A DNA stretch of 64,000 nucleotides from JAJFFW01 sp965263375. GTDB taxonomy: Bacteria > Pseudomonadota > Alphaproteobacteria > Caulobacterales > Parvularculaceae. The notes under the pieces were generated by a model. The model saw only the letters and a list, made by a program, of their open reading frames with translations. It made no database searches and had not been told where the DNA came from. How positions within the stretch are numbered: position 1 is the stretch's first letter; each line of letters begins with the position of its first letter. A program made the translations under genes and the position numbers. The stretch spans positions 1,674,001-1,738,000 of the forward strand of contig OZ253669.1 in NCBI GenBank assembly GCA_965263375.1, written 5' to 3'. Shown piece by piece: positions 18,367 through 26,898 of the stretch.

Positions 18367-18640
18367 CAGTAGCATTTTGGGAAAACACAATTGGCTTTGT
18401 TGAAAGCCATAAATCTGTCCTTTTCTGCATTAAAATCAGTCTTATATTTAATAAATTGTGATTAATTGCCGATAAATCCGAGCTTACTGGAAGGGATTCA
18501 TTCAGATTCAGCTCGGACTCGGTTGAGCCTCGATATTTTTATTATTTTTGGCCTCAAAAGCGACGGAATTGATGGACTTTGCCGTTATGAGGACAAAAGA
18601 AACTTCCATTGGCCGATGGCATTAATTTGGGCGCATTTTC

Positions 18641-20299
18641 ATGCAGAGTTGTGGTGCATTGTTAAAACCCTCCATATTGGGTTTCGCGGTTTTAGGGCTT
18701 GCCAGTTGCGCCAGCGTTGACAAAGAATTATTGCAGGCGCACCAACCGATCCCTCCAGCGCAATGGAGCGATCACGACAACTCTTTGACTGCTCAACTTA
18801 ATGCAGCGCCTATCGGTGATTGGCTGGCTGACTTTGATGATAACGCGCTTCGCAGTCTTGTCAGCGAAGCGATGGTTCAAAATAAAAACTTGCTAAACGC
18901 CGCTGCGAATTTCGATGCGGCAACACAAAATGCTAAAGTTGTCCGCGCTGCTTTGTTTCCATCTTTTGGTATAAATGCTGATGCTTCAAGAAACGCAATT
19001 GTCACTGATCCGTCTGCGGCGGCTCAATCCGGCGGCGGTGGCGATATTTCCGGTTTAGGCGCGGGCGAGCTTGAAGATCTATTCGGCGTCGACGCAGATG
19101 GGGATGGCGCACTAGATGGGTTGGATCTTGTTGATGCGAACGGCAATCAAGGACAAGACGGAATTGCGGACAGCCCGCTCCCCAACCGGCGGGTATACGT
19201 TAATAACTACATAACAGGGGCAAGGCTTAGCTGGGAGTTAGACCTTTGGGGCCGAGTTAGTGATGAGACGCGCGCCGCCTATAAAGACGCCCGCGCAAGT
19301 ATGGCGGATTTACACGGGCTTCAGCTGTCAATTGCTTCTGGCGTTGCACAAAACTGGTACGGCCTTATCGCCGCGCGCATGCAGCGGGAGCTGGCGGAAC
19401 GCGATGTGGCCGCACGCGAGGGAAGCCTAAAAGTCACCGAACGTCGGTACATAAGCGGTGTTGCTTCTAGCCTTGATGTGCGTCTTTCACGGTCAGCACT
19501 CGGATCAAGTCAAGCCACCCTCGCCCAAAGACAACAAGAAGAACGTGAAGCCGCACGTCGGTTGGAAGTGTTGCTCGGTCGCTATCCGGCGGCGGAAGTA
19601 ACAAGCGCCAGCACTCTACCGACCTTAAGCCCCCTTGAAAGCGTCGGCGCGCCAGGCGATTTGCTTGCCCGCCGGCCTGATATCATAGCGTCAGAGCTTC
19701 GTATGGAAGCCGCTGGTCTAAGAGCGCGTGCGGCGCGTAAACAGATTTTGCCAACTTTGACATTATCCAGCAGCTTGAACACTAGCGGTCCAGAACTGTC
19801 TGACTTAATTGATCCTGAACGCCTTGCCGGTAATATTGCTGCTGGGCTTTTCCAACCTGTTTTTCAGGGCGGCAGAATACGCGCAAATAGCAAAAGTCAG
19901 CGCGCCCGTGCTGAAGCCAGTTTGTATGCTTACGCACAAACAGTATTAGAAGCGTATCAAGAAGCCGAAAACACAATTGCTGCGGACAAATTACTGGCCC
20001 TTCAGGAAACCGCCCTTAAAACCGCTTATGAAGAAGCCGCGGCCGCGGAAGACATTACCGAACGACGCTATGCGCAAGGGACAGCAACCATCTTTAATCT
20101 ATTAGATGCGCAAACGCGGCGGATATCAGCGGAAAGCGCATTCATTCGGGCAACGCAGACCCGGCTAGCTAATCGGGTACAGCTTTACATCGCTATTGGC
20201 GGCGACTTTCTTACTGAGCAAGAGCTCATATCAGCGCGAGAACAACAATCATCCGCGACCCGACTTAAAACGGTATCGATCCAAAAAGGCGACGAATAA
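18641..20299 (+). CDS. RND efflux outer-membrane lipoprotein (NodT/OprM family) with Asp-rich insert
   Basis: A 552-residue TolC-like outer-membrane factor. The lipoprotein signal has lipobox LASC (Cys 23). Two OEP repeats follow, with the landmarks ISWELDLWGR-like RLSWELDLWGRVSDETRAA near residue 195 and GAPGDLLARRPDI near 345. Unusually, residues about 125-180 of the first repeat hold a Gly/Asp-rich insert (DADGDGALDGLDLVDANGNQ) that resembles calcium-binding type-3/dockerin-like loops. First gene of a three-gene efflux operon; its stop overlaps the start of the adaptor by one base (TAATG). No strong ribosome binding site precedes the ATG at 18641, so the exact start is uncertain. Confidence 0.9.
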   Translation: MQSCGALLKPSILGFAVLGLASCASVDKELLQAHQPIPPAQWSDHDNSLTAQLNAAPIGDWLADFDDNALRSLVSEAMVQNKNLLNAAANFDAATQNAKVVRAALFPSFGINADASRNAIVTDPSAAAQSGGGGDISGLGAGELEDLFGVDADGDGALDGLDLVDANGNQGQDGIADSPLPNRRVYVNNYITGARLSWELDLWGRVSDETRAAYKDARASMADLHGLQLSIASGVAQNWYGLIAARMQRELAERDVAAREGSLKVTERRYISGVASSLDVRLSRSALGSSQATLAQRQQEEREAARRLEVLLGRYPAAEVTSASTLPTLSPLESVGAPGDLLARRPDIIASELRMEAAGLRARAARKQILPTLTLSSSLNTSGPELSDLIDPERLAGNIAAGLFQPVFQGGRIRANSKSQRARAEASLYAYAQTVLEAYQEAENTIAADKLLALQETALKTAYEEAAAAEDITERRYAQGTATIFNLLDAQTRRISAESAFIRATQTRLANRVQLYIAIGGDFLTEQELISAREQQSSATRLKTVSIQKGDE

Positions 20300-21561
20300 T
20301 GAAACGTAAAATATATACAGTCGGCGGCACGATCGGAATTTTATTTTTGGGGGCGTTAATCGTTTCAATTATGAATTGGTTGCGGCCAGAGCCAAAAAAG
20401 GAAGATTTTACGCCGCCGCCGACGCTTGTATTTTATCACAGCATCGAGAAAGCTTCCGCGACCCTTAGCGTAAAAAGTCAAGGTGAGGTTAGACCGCTTA
20501 CGGATATTACACTAACGGCTCAAATTTCGGGAAAAATCACCGAAACCGGCCCAGCCTTTGTTGACGGTGGTGCTTTCGATAAGGGGGATCTTCTTTTGAA
20601 GATTGAAGACGCCGATTATCGCGCTGCGCTTGCTAGCGCTAAGGCGCGCCTGGCCGGCGCCGCACAAAACTTGCGGTTGGAAAAAGCTGAGGCTGATCTT
20701 GCCGCCCGCGATTACGCGGACCTTGGCCGAAACGAAAGCCCAAGCGATCTTGTGTTGCGCCTCCCCCAATTGGCCCAGGCCGAAGCTAACTATCAGGCCG
20801 CGAAGGCCGAGGTTGATACGGCATCTTTAAATTTAAAACGGACCGAAATCCGTGCGCCATTTGAGGGGCGCATGCGATCAAGGTCGGCTGGGCTTGGCCA
20901 ATTTGTCGGCGCGGGCGCTCAGCTTGGGCAAATTTTTTCAACGGACGTGGCTGAAATATACCTGTCCCTTACCGACAATGATTTAGCCAAGCTTGGCTTG
21001 CCGATCGCTTATAGTGAAACGGATGATGAGCCTGGTCCGGCGGTTAGCTTGTCTGCAGTTGTTGCTGGTCAAAATCAAACTTGGCAGGGACGTGTTGTGC
21101 GCACCGCAGGCGCAATTAATCCGTCCACCCGCCAGTTAACTGTGATTGCGGTGGTGGAAGATCCATATGGCGCTGCGGCTGAAAATGGCGCACCGCTAGC
21201 GGCGGGCCTTTTTGTGGACGCCTTGATAGAAGGCAAACCCTATGATGAGGCTTACATCTTACCGCGATCAGCCCTGCACGGGCGTGATATTGTTTACGCA
21301 ATAGACCGCGAGAACAAACTAGATAAGCGTAAAGTTTTTATCGCCTCCTCTTCGAAAGACACGATTACGGTCATCAATGGCCTACAGGATGGTGAGCGTA
21401 TTGTGACCTCTCCGCTAAGAGGAGCGAGCGACGGTGACTTAGTTTCTCCTGTTAATCCGGTATCAGGAGAACCAGTTTTATCAGCCGCTGACAAGGGCGC
21501 CGCCAACCTAAAACAGGAAGTTGAAAACGACCCGAAAGCCCTTAAGGGAGAAGACTTATGA
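20299..21561 (+). CDS. RND efflux periplasmic adaptor (membrane fusion protein)
   Basis: A 420-residue HlyD/AcrA-type adaptor with one N-terminal membrane anchor (residues 7-26). A lipoyl-like half motif SQGEVRPLTDITLTAQISG leads into an alpha-hairpin (Ala/Leu-rich residues 110-180), the return strand TEIRAPFEGRMRSRSAGLGQ, a beta-barrel, and a membrane-proximal domain with RIVTSPLRGASDGDLV. It links the inner-membrane pump to the outer-membrane channel. Start overlaps the upstream stop (TAATG) and the end overlaps the pump start (ATGA), so the three genes are translationally coupled. Confidence 0.93.
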   Translation: MKRKIYTVGGTIGILFLGALIVSIMNWLRPEPKKEDFTPPPTLVFYHSIEKASATLSVKSQGEVRPLTDITLTAQISGKITETGPAFVDGGAFDKGDLLLKIEDADYRAALASAKARLAGAAQNLRLEKAEADLAARDYADLGRNESPSDLVLRLPQLAQAEANYQAAKAEVDTASLNLKRTEIRAPFEGRMRSRSAGLGQFVGAGAQLGQIFSTDVAEIYLSLTDNDLAKLGLPIAYSETDDEPGPAVSLSAVVAGQNQTWQGRVVRTAGAINPSTRQLTVIAVVEDPYGAAAENGAPLAAGLFVDALIEGKPYDEAYILPRSALHGRDIVYAIDRENKLDKRKVFIASSSKDTITVINGLQDGERIVTSPLRGASDGDLVSPVNPVSGEPVLSAADKGAANLKQEVENDPKALKGEDL

Positions 21562-24500
21562 GCGGTATTCTTTCGTGGTGGGCGCGCAATAGCGTTGCGT
21601 CGAACCTTTTAATGGTCGCCTGCATCGTCACTGGCGTTATGGCTTTTTTTCAATTGGAGCGGGAGAATTTTCCGTCAGGATCTCTGGCGGGCGCAAACAT
21701 TAGCATCACTTGGCCAGGCGCCTCCCCACAAGAAATTGAAGAGCAAATAATTTTGCGTGTGGAAGAGGCAATTGCGGGCATTGATGGCATCAAACATATT
21801 GATTCAACGGCGCGCGAAGGCAGCGCCGAAATAAATGTAGAGGGCGAACAAACGGTCGATACCGTCCGCTTTCTAACAGAGCTGGAAAACCAGGTTAATT
21901 CAATCCCCACACTGCCGACCGACTCCTATCGTCCGATTATTTCTCAATGGAGTCCGACAGCCCCTGGCGTATACATGGCGCTTTATGGCGATATGCCTGA
22001 GCAAGAGCTAAATCGTCTTGCTAGGGATCTTCGTCAACAACTGGCGTCTTTGACCAATGGTTCGCCGCTCGTTGACTTATGGGGAGACCTTAGAGAAGAA
22101 ATTTCGATTGAGGTTTCAGAGGAAAATTTACGCCGTTATGGGTTGCGGTTTGATGATGTCGTCCAAGCCGTACGAGGAAGCTCGCTAAACCTTTCTGGCG
22201 GGCAAGTGCGCACAGATAATGGCAATGTCCAAATCGCGGCGCGCGCCCTTGCTGATACGGAAGCTGATTTTAATCGCATCATCGTTCGTCAAGAAGCGGA
22301 TGGAAGTATCTTGCGCATAGGCGATATTGCTAATGTGATTGATGGTTTTGAGGATGTAAACATGGTGCGCAGCACCAATGGCAAACCTTCAATAACGCTT
22401 GCCGTTCATCTCCCCGAACAATCAAACGTAACGCTTTTATCAAAGGCGGTGAACGAATGGGTTGACCAGAAAAACGAAGAACTAGATGGCCGTGCAACCA
22501 TATTTGTGTGGTTGGATTCAGCGGGCCCTTTTAACAGTCAGCTTGGGCTTGTCACCTCAAACGCCATTGTGGGGCTCATTCTAGTCTTAATCGTTTTGAT
22601 GTTGTTTTTAAGCCCCACGGTTGCATTTTGGGTTAGTGTCGGCATTGCAATTTCTTTTGCTGGGGCTTTTATTTTCATGCCGGCGACCGGCGTGTCGTTA
22701 AACTTCCTGTCGATTTTCGGCTTTTTATTGGTGATCGGCATTGTTGTGGACGATGCGATTATCGTTGGTGAAAGCATCCATAACCAAGTTGAGAGCGGCG
22801 TAAAAGGTGTTGAGGCGTCCTTGTTAGGAACGCAGCTTGTCGTAAAGCCGGTATTTTTTGCGGTATTAACAACGATCATCGCCTTTTCACCCTGGCTTTT
22901 TATTGGCGGTGATTCTTCACAGTTTACCCGCCAAATAAGTTTAACCATTACGTTTGCGCTTATATTCTCTTTGATCGAGGCGTTCTTAATTCTGCCCGCT
23001 CACCTTGCCCATCTAAAACCCGTCAACAAGTCTGGCCGTTTTTATGCCTTTCAAAAGCGTTTTGCTGAAGGGATGAAAACGACGGCGAATAAGTACTATA
23101 AGCCCCTAATAGAAAGAGCGTTGCGATATCGCTATTTTACGGTAGCCGGATTTATCGTCGCTTTTGCAATTTCTGTAGCTCTTTTAACCCAAGGATGGGT
23201 CGCCTTTAAATTTATGCCTGAAGTGCAAGGCACTTTTGTCTCTGTCACCGTACGCATGCCAGAGGGCGCGCCGTTCTCGCGTAGTAAGGAAATCTATGAC
23301 AATGTGGTGCAAGCAGGCAATGAGCTGAAACAAGACCTTGGCCTTGTGGATGGCGAGGAGTTTATTAAATCAATTTACGCAAGAGCTAATGAGAACAGTG
23401 TTGTTTCCTATATAACTATCATTGACGCTAATAAACGTAAATTGTCGTCAAAAGAAGTTGCGGAACTGTTTCGATCTGAAATTGGTGAAATTCCTGATGC
23501 TGAGGAAGTGTCAATTGGCTATACCCAAAATGAACGCAATCATTATGACATTGGGTTTGGCGTTCAGGCGGATAATTTAGAAGACTTGGCGCTCGCAAGC
23601 GCAGATATGAAAACCTATCTGCGTTCAATCGCTGATGTTTATGACGTGCGCGACAGTCTGCAATCGGCCTCTCCTGAATTACAAATTGAACTCAAGCCAA
23701 GCGCGGAACGTTTTGGTCTAACTCTCGCTGAAGTTTCCAGGCAGATTCGTCAAGCCTTCTATGGTGAGGAAGTACAGCGACTTCCCCGCGATGGCGCAGA
23801 TGTGCGCGTTATGGTTCGCTATCCCAAAGAAGCGCGTCAATCTCTGACAACAATTGAAACGATGCGTATACGCACAGCTGATGGGCGCGAGGTCCCCCTC
23901 ACCGCGATAGCAGATGCGCGTTTTGCGCCAAACTATAAAAAGATCCAAAGGCGTGACCGTCAACGCACCGCCCTTGTGACGGCAAATTTATATCCCGGTG
24001 CGGATCGCGCCGCTATTTTGAAGGGATTTCGCACCGAATTCGTACCGGCGTGGCGTCAGCGTCACCCGTCAGCCAATCTTACTGAGCGCGGTGATGCGGA
24101 GTCGCAAAAGGAATTCATAAGCGACTTTATTGCGCTATATAGCGTGGCATTGTTTGTGATGTATATGCTGTTGGCTATTGCTTTTAGTTCCTATTGGCAA
24201 CCCATGCTGATTATGACGGCGATTCCCTTTGGGTTTATGGGGGCGGCTTTTGGCCATTTTATTTTTGGATTGAACTTTGCGTTGTTTTCCTACTTTGGGG
24301 TTGGCGCGGCGGCGGGGGTTGTCGTTAATGACAATCTTGTTCTGATCGATTATGTGAACCGCCTTCGCGCGCAAGGGGAAGGTGCGTTTAACGCGCTGGT
24401 GCGTGCTGGGGTCAATCGATTTAGACCGATTATCCTGACTTCGTTCACAACCTTTATCGGTCTGTTGCCGATCATGTTTGAACAATCAACGGATGCACAG

Positions 24501-24713
24501 TTCTTAAAACCTACCATTGTCGCCCTCGCCTTTGGCGTCTTTTTTGCGACCTTTGTGACGCTAATTTTCGTCCCCACAATGTATGCGGTGGGCGCTGACA
24601 TTGCGCGGTTTTATCGATGGGCTTGGACTGGCGAGCGCCAACCAGAAATAGGACATGGCGCTTCTCTCCAAAGCCATCCGGTTATCTCCGATCAGTCTGT
24701 GGCGACTAAATAA
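21558..24713 (+). CDS. RND efflux permease (AcrB/MexB superfamily)
   Basis: A 1051-residue resistance-nodulation-division pump with the expected 12 membrane segments and two large periplasmic loops. N-terminal WWARNSVASNLLMVACIV is followed by the FPSGSLAGANISITWPGASPQ segment. The proton-relay Asp pair lies in LLVIGIVVDDAIIVGESI in the fourth helix, and the second half has GVVVNDNLVLIDYVNRL. It exports hydrophobic compounds in exchange for protons; the substrate is not predictable. Its subgroup resembles bacterial pumps often annotated as SwrC/acriflavin-type. No local TetR or MarR regulator is present, and the next gene is a tRNA. The start is coupled (ATGA) to the adaptor. Confidence 0.95.
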   Translation: MSGILSWWARNSVASNLLMVACIVTGVMAFFQLERENFPSGSLAGANISITWPGASPQEIEEQIILRVEEAIAGIDGIKHIDSTAREGSAEINVEGEQTVDTVRFLTELENQVNSIPTLPTDSYRPIISQWSPTAPGVYMALYGDMPEQELNRLARDLRQQLASLTNGSPLVDLWGDLREEISIEVSEENLRRYGLRFDDVVQAVRGSSLNLSGGQVRTDNGNVQIAARALADTEADFNRIIVRQEADGSILRIGDIANVIDGFEDVNMVRSTNGKPSITLAVHLPEQSNVTLLSKAVNEWVDQKNEELDGRATIFVWLDSAGPFNSQLGLVTSNAIVGLILVLIVLMLFLSPTVAFWVSVGIAISFAGAFIFMPATGVSLNFLSIFGFLLVIGIVVDDAIIVGESIHNQVESGVKGVEASLLGTQLVVKPVFFAVLTTIIAFSPWLFIGGDSSQFTRQISLTITFALIFSLIEAFLILPAHLAHLKPVNKSGRFYAFQKRFAEGMKTTANKYYKPLIERALRYRYFTVAGFIVAFAISVALLTQGWVAFKFMPEVQGTFVSVTVRMPEGAPFSRSKEIYDNVVQAGNELKQDLGLVDGEEFIKSIYARANENSVVSYITIIDANKRKLSSKEVAELFRSEIGEIPDAEEVSIGYTQNERNHYDIGFGVQADNLEDLALASADMKTYLRSIADVYDVRDSLQSASPELQIELKPSAERFGLTLAEVSRQIRQAFYGEEVQRLPRDGADVRVMVRYPKEARQSLTTIETMRIRTADGREVPLTAIADARFAPNYKKIQRRDRQRTALVTANLYPGADRAAILKGFRTEFVPAWRQRHPSANLTERGDAESQKEFISDFIALYSVALFVMYMLLAIAFSSYWQPMLIMTAIPFGFMGAAFGHFIFGLNFALFSYFGVGAAAGVVVNDNLVLIDYVNRLRAQGEGAFNALVRAGVNRFRPIILTSFTTFIGLLPIMFEQSTDAQFLKPTIVALAFGVFFATFVTLIFVPTMYAVGADIARFYRWAWTGERQPEIGHGASLQSHPVISDQSVATK

Positions 24714-24798
24714 AGCTTGCTGAATGGATCAAACTGTTCTTGATAGCCAGGTGAAAATACGCCAGTAAGTTGCAAAAGGGCGCTGAATGCCCGTAATC

Positions 24799-24813
24799 TT
24801 AACCATATGTTAA
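24799..24813 (+). promoter_or_regulatory. CtrA-type box TTAA-N7-TTAA
   Basis: TTAA-CCATATG-TTAA exactly matches the full CtrA consensus of alphaproteobacteria. It lies 86 bp after the efflux pump stop and just upstream of a candidate small-RNA unit. AT-rich sequence can produce such matches by chance, so this needs binding data. Confidence 0.45.
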
Positions 24814-24829
24814 TGGTTTTATATCACCT

Positions 24830-24922
24830 TGGTTGCATCTTCTCCCAAGAAGATACCCCACCATACCCCACGTAAGAGTAAGCGGCTGCGTTCCCCCCCA
24901 AAGGCGCAGCCGTCTCTTTTTC
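24830..24922 (+). ncRNA. candidate small RNA with C-rich loops
   Basis: Between the CtrA-type box and a strong intrinsic terminator lies a transcript-sized stretch of about 90 nt with no ORF. It contains a small hairpin (CTTCT-CCCA-AGAAG), two ACCCCAC-type single-stranded stretches and a terminator whose loop is a run of seven C. C-rich unpaired loops are the typical anti-Shine-Dalgarno seed of many alphaproteobacterial small RNAs. The 5' end is a guess. The alternative is a 3' untranslated region and terminator of the efflux operon, with no separate promoter. Confidence 0.35.
24883..24922 (+). terminator. strong intrinsic terminator
   Basis: CGGCTGCG (24883-24890) pairs perfectly with CGCAGCCG (24905-24912) around a C7-containing loop and is followed by TCTCTTTTT. 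It ends the efflux operon transcript, the candidate small RNA, or both. Confidence 0.85.
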
Positions 24923-25007
24923 GGGTAAGATTACATTGGCGATTGGGGTAAAAAACTATTGGCTTTGACCGCGGGCGTCTGCTATATGCCGATTTCTACT
25001 TGGTTAT

Positions 25008-25083
25008 TCCCCGATAGCTCAGTTGGTAGAGCAGCTGACTGTTAATCAGCTTGTCACTGGTTCGAGTCCAGTTCGGGGAGCCA
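25008..25083 (+). tRNA. tRNA-Asn (GTT), CCA encoded
   Basis: A 76-nt cloverleaf: acceptor stem TCCCCGA/TCGGGGA, D arm GCTCAGTTGGTAGAGC, anticodon loop CTGTTAA (anticodon GTT), T arm with GGTTCGAGTCC, discriminator G and encoded CCA. All stems pair. Confidence 0.97.
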
Positions 25084-25263
25084 TTTTACAATTCAATACA
25101 GATTGAAATTTCAAATCCATAACCCTGCTTGCTCATGGTCTCATTGTGCTGCGCTGGGTCTCACTGTGCCACGTTGCTTAGCAAACGGTCGGCGCTCGTG
25201 GCACCTGGGGATAGAGTTTGTTTGAACTTTAACAACGGCGTTTTGTTGGAAGGTGGTAATCTC

Positions 25264-25297
25264 GCCGAGCTTCCTTGGCTTCGCCAAGGGTCTCGGC
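25264..25297 (-). repeat. nested inverted repeat beside tRNA-Thr
   Basis: An outer stem GCCGAG/CTCGGC (25264-25269 with 25292-25297) encloses a perfect inner stem CCTTGGC-TTC-GCCAAGG (25273-25289). It sits just downstream of the 3' end of tRNA-Thr, in the position of a transcription terminator or processing signal, but lacks a T run. Function unknown. Confidence 0.5.
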
Positions 25298-25300
25298 TCG

Positions 25301-25375
25301 TGGTGCCGCGAGAGAGAATTGAACTCTCGGCCTCACCCTTACCAAGGGTGCGCTCTACCACTGAGCTACCGCGGC
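25301..25375 (-). tRNA. tRNA-Thr (GGT), CCA encoded
   Basis: On the reverse strand the acceptor stem GCCGCGG/TCGCGGC, D arm GCTCAGTGGTAGAGC, anticodon loop CTTGGTAA (anticodon GGT) and T arm GAGAGTTCAATTCTCTC form a cloverleaf; CCA is encoded at 25303-25301. It is convergent with tRNA-Asn, 217 bp apart. Confidence 0.95.
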
Positions 25376-25458
25376 GAAAACGAAGAAGAAGGGCATATAA
25401 CGCGGCTTGGCGTGAAAAGAAAGTCGAAAGTCACCTTTCCGATGATCTCTGATATTAT

Positions 25459-26085
25459 TTAGCGATGCTCAAGCCTTTGAAGGTCTTGCGGTCTATCGAT
25501 ATCAGCAAGGACGCCCGGGTCATTAACGGGTAGAAGGTAAACCCCGCCTTGATGTGCTGAGATCACTGATCTTGCCCCTTGATCTTGGTCCAATGCCGCC
25601 AGCGCCTCGAAGGAAGTCTTAGGGAACAAAACGGGGTGCCCTCTTTGACCTTGATAGGAAGGGGCTATTATCTGATTAGCACTATTAGCGGTATAAGCAT
25701 CGCAGAGCGCTGTGTAAGTTTCGGGTGCGATTCGTGGCATATCCCCCAGAATAATAAATACACGCTCTAGGCCGTCGTTGAGATCGCGAATGGCGTTCAT
25801 TCCAACTGAGATTGATTTCCCCATGCCCAAAGCAGGCACCTCGTTTATCGTAATATGGGCCTGTGCCCCCATGCTAAAATGATGGACCGCGTCCGCATTT
25901 GCGGTGTTCGCAACGACCACTAGTGTGTCAATGCAAGTGCTGGGAATAGCGTCTATCGCATGTTGAAGGATCGGCTTGCCGTCAAAGTCAGCCAGTAATT
26001 TATCCTCAACGCCAAACCGTCGGGATAAGCCGGAGGCTAGCAAAATAGCGCCAATTTGCGGCCTTACCGGCTTTGACTTCGCCAT
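25459..26085 (-). CDS. MobA/MocA-like molybdenum cofactor nucleotidyltransferase
   Basis: A 208-residue NTP-transferase of the GT-A fold. The nucleotide-binding signature LLASGLSRRFGVEDKLLADF is at residues 17-36, and GDMPRI near 117 is the Mg-binding motif. APSYQGQRGHPVLFP near 150 is typical of MocA (molybdopterin cytidylyltransferase) and its relatives, which activate molybdopterin for xanthine-oxidase-type enzymes. No molybdoenzyme or coxE/xdhC gene adjoins it, so cytidylyl specificity is an inference. It is divergent from the H-NOX operon across 272 bp. Confidence 0.85.
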   Translation of the reverse strand: MAKSKPVRPQIGAILLASGLSRRFGVEDKLLADFDGKPILQHAIDAIPSTCIDTLVVVANTANADAVHHFSMGAQAHITINEVPALGMGKSISVGMNAIRDLNDGLERVFIILGDMPRIAPETYTALCDAYTANSANQIIAPSYQGQRGHPVLFPKTSFEALAALDQDQGARSVISAHQGGVYLLPVNDPGVLADIDRPQDLQRLEHR

Positions 26086-26298
26086 TCATGTCAACCTTCT
26101 TACTGAATTCCTCATTTGCGGTTCAACGCCGCCAGCGAGGCTTTGTGTGATGCAGTTTACCACCCATTAACCCCTGCCCCCAAATGCGCGTGAACACAGG
26201 CGGCGTTAAGCCTACTTGGTAAAGAAATAAACACGATTTTCGCGCATTCTTTTTAGGAATGTGAAATCACGCGTAAAGATTGCGCAGCCGCAACAGGC

Positions 26299-26312
26299 GA
26301 ATGTTCACATTC
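26299..26312. promoter_or_regulatory. candidate operator dyad upstream of H-NOX
   Basis: GAATGT-TC-ACATTC, a perfect 6-bp inverted repeat 45 bp before the H-NOX start. A half-match GAATGTGAAATCAC lies about 40 bp upstream, at 26258. It might bind a regulator of the cluster. It does not match the usual NsrR, NorR or Dnr consensus that I know. Confidence 0.35.
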
Positions 26313-26357
26313 AACAAATACAAGGCCATTGATGAGCCGGTATTCCTGGGAGGTTTT

Positions 26358-26897
26358 ATGAAAGGCGTAATTTTTACCAATTTCTTGGAAATGGTGGACG
26401 ACGTATTCTCGCCAGAGGTAACAGAGCAGATCATCGAAAAAGCTGATGTCCCTTCCGGCGCATCCTATACCAGCGTTGGCGCTTATGATCACGGCGAGAT
26501 ATTGGCTTTGGTGACACAGCTTAGTGAAATTACTGGCGAGAATGTTCCAACCCTTGTGCGCGCTTTTGGGAAATATCTATTCCATGCTTTGGGTAAGGCG
26601 CATCCTGAATATGTAAAAGATGTTGAAAACACGTTTCAGCTTTTGCACCGGGTGCATAACCACATTCATGTTGAAGTGCGTAAGCTTTATCCTGATGCTG
26701 AGCTGCCTACAATTGCATGTGAAGAAGATGAAGCGGGCCTTACCGTAACATACCATTCTGATCGCCCTTTTGCTGATGTTGCGGAAGGACTAATCGCCGG
26801 GTGTATCGATCATTTTGGAGAGGCGATCGATTTTTCCAAAACACAGTCAAGCGATGATGGCCGCAGCGCCGTCTTCCGCCTAGAGCATGCGGCATAA
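26358..26897 (+). CDS. hnoX: H-NOX haem-binding gas sensor
   Basis: A 179-residue haem-nitric-oxide/oxygen-binding protein. The proximal haem ligand is the His in RVHNHIHVEVRKLYPDAELP, and the haem-propionate clamp YxSxR is present as YHSDR. The N-terminus MKGVIFTNFLEMVDDVFSPE is typical of the family. Proteobacterial H-NOX proteins bind NO at nanomolar levels and inhibit a partner kinase. The start at 26358 is supported by GGGAGG ten bases upstream; the open frame extends 26 codons further up but those residues do not fit the family. The kinase gene begins two bases after the H-NOX stop codon ends, so they are cotranscribed. Confidence 0.95.
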   Translation: MKGVIFTNFLEMVDDVFSPEVTEQIIEKADVPSGASYTSVGAYDHGEILALVTQLSEITGENVPTLVRAFGKYLFHALGKAHPEYVKDVENTFQLLHRVHNHIHVEVRKLYPDAELPTIACEEDEAGLTVTYHSDRPFADVAEGLIAGCIDHFGEAIDFSKTQSSDDGRSAVFRLEHAA

Positions 26898-26898
26898 T

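Noticed and set aside
25129..25462. Forward-strand ORFs across the tRNA-Asn/tRNA-Thr region
   Set aside because: They run through the tRNA-Thr gene on the opposite strand and have no coding signature.
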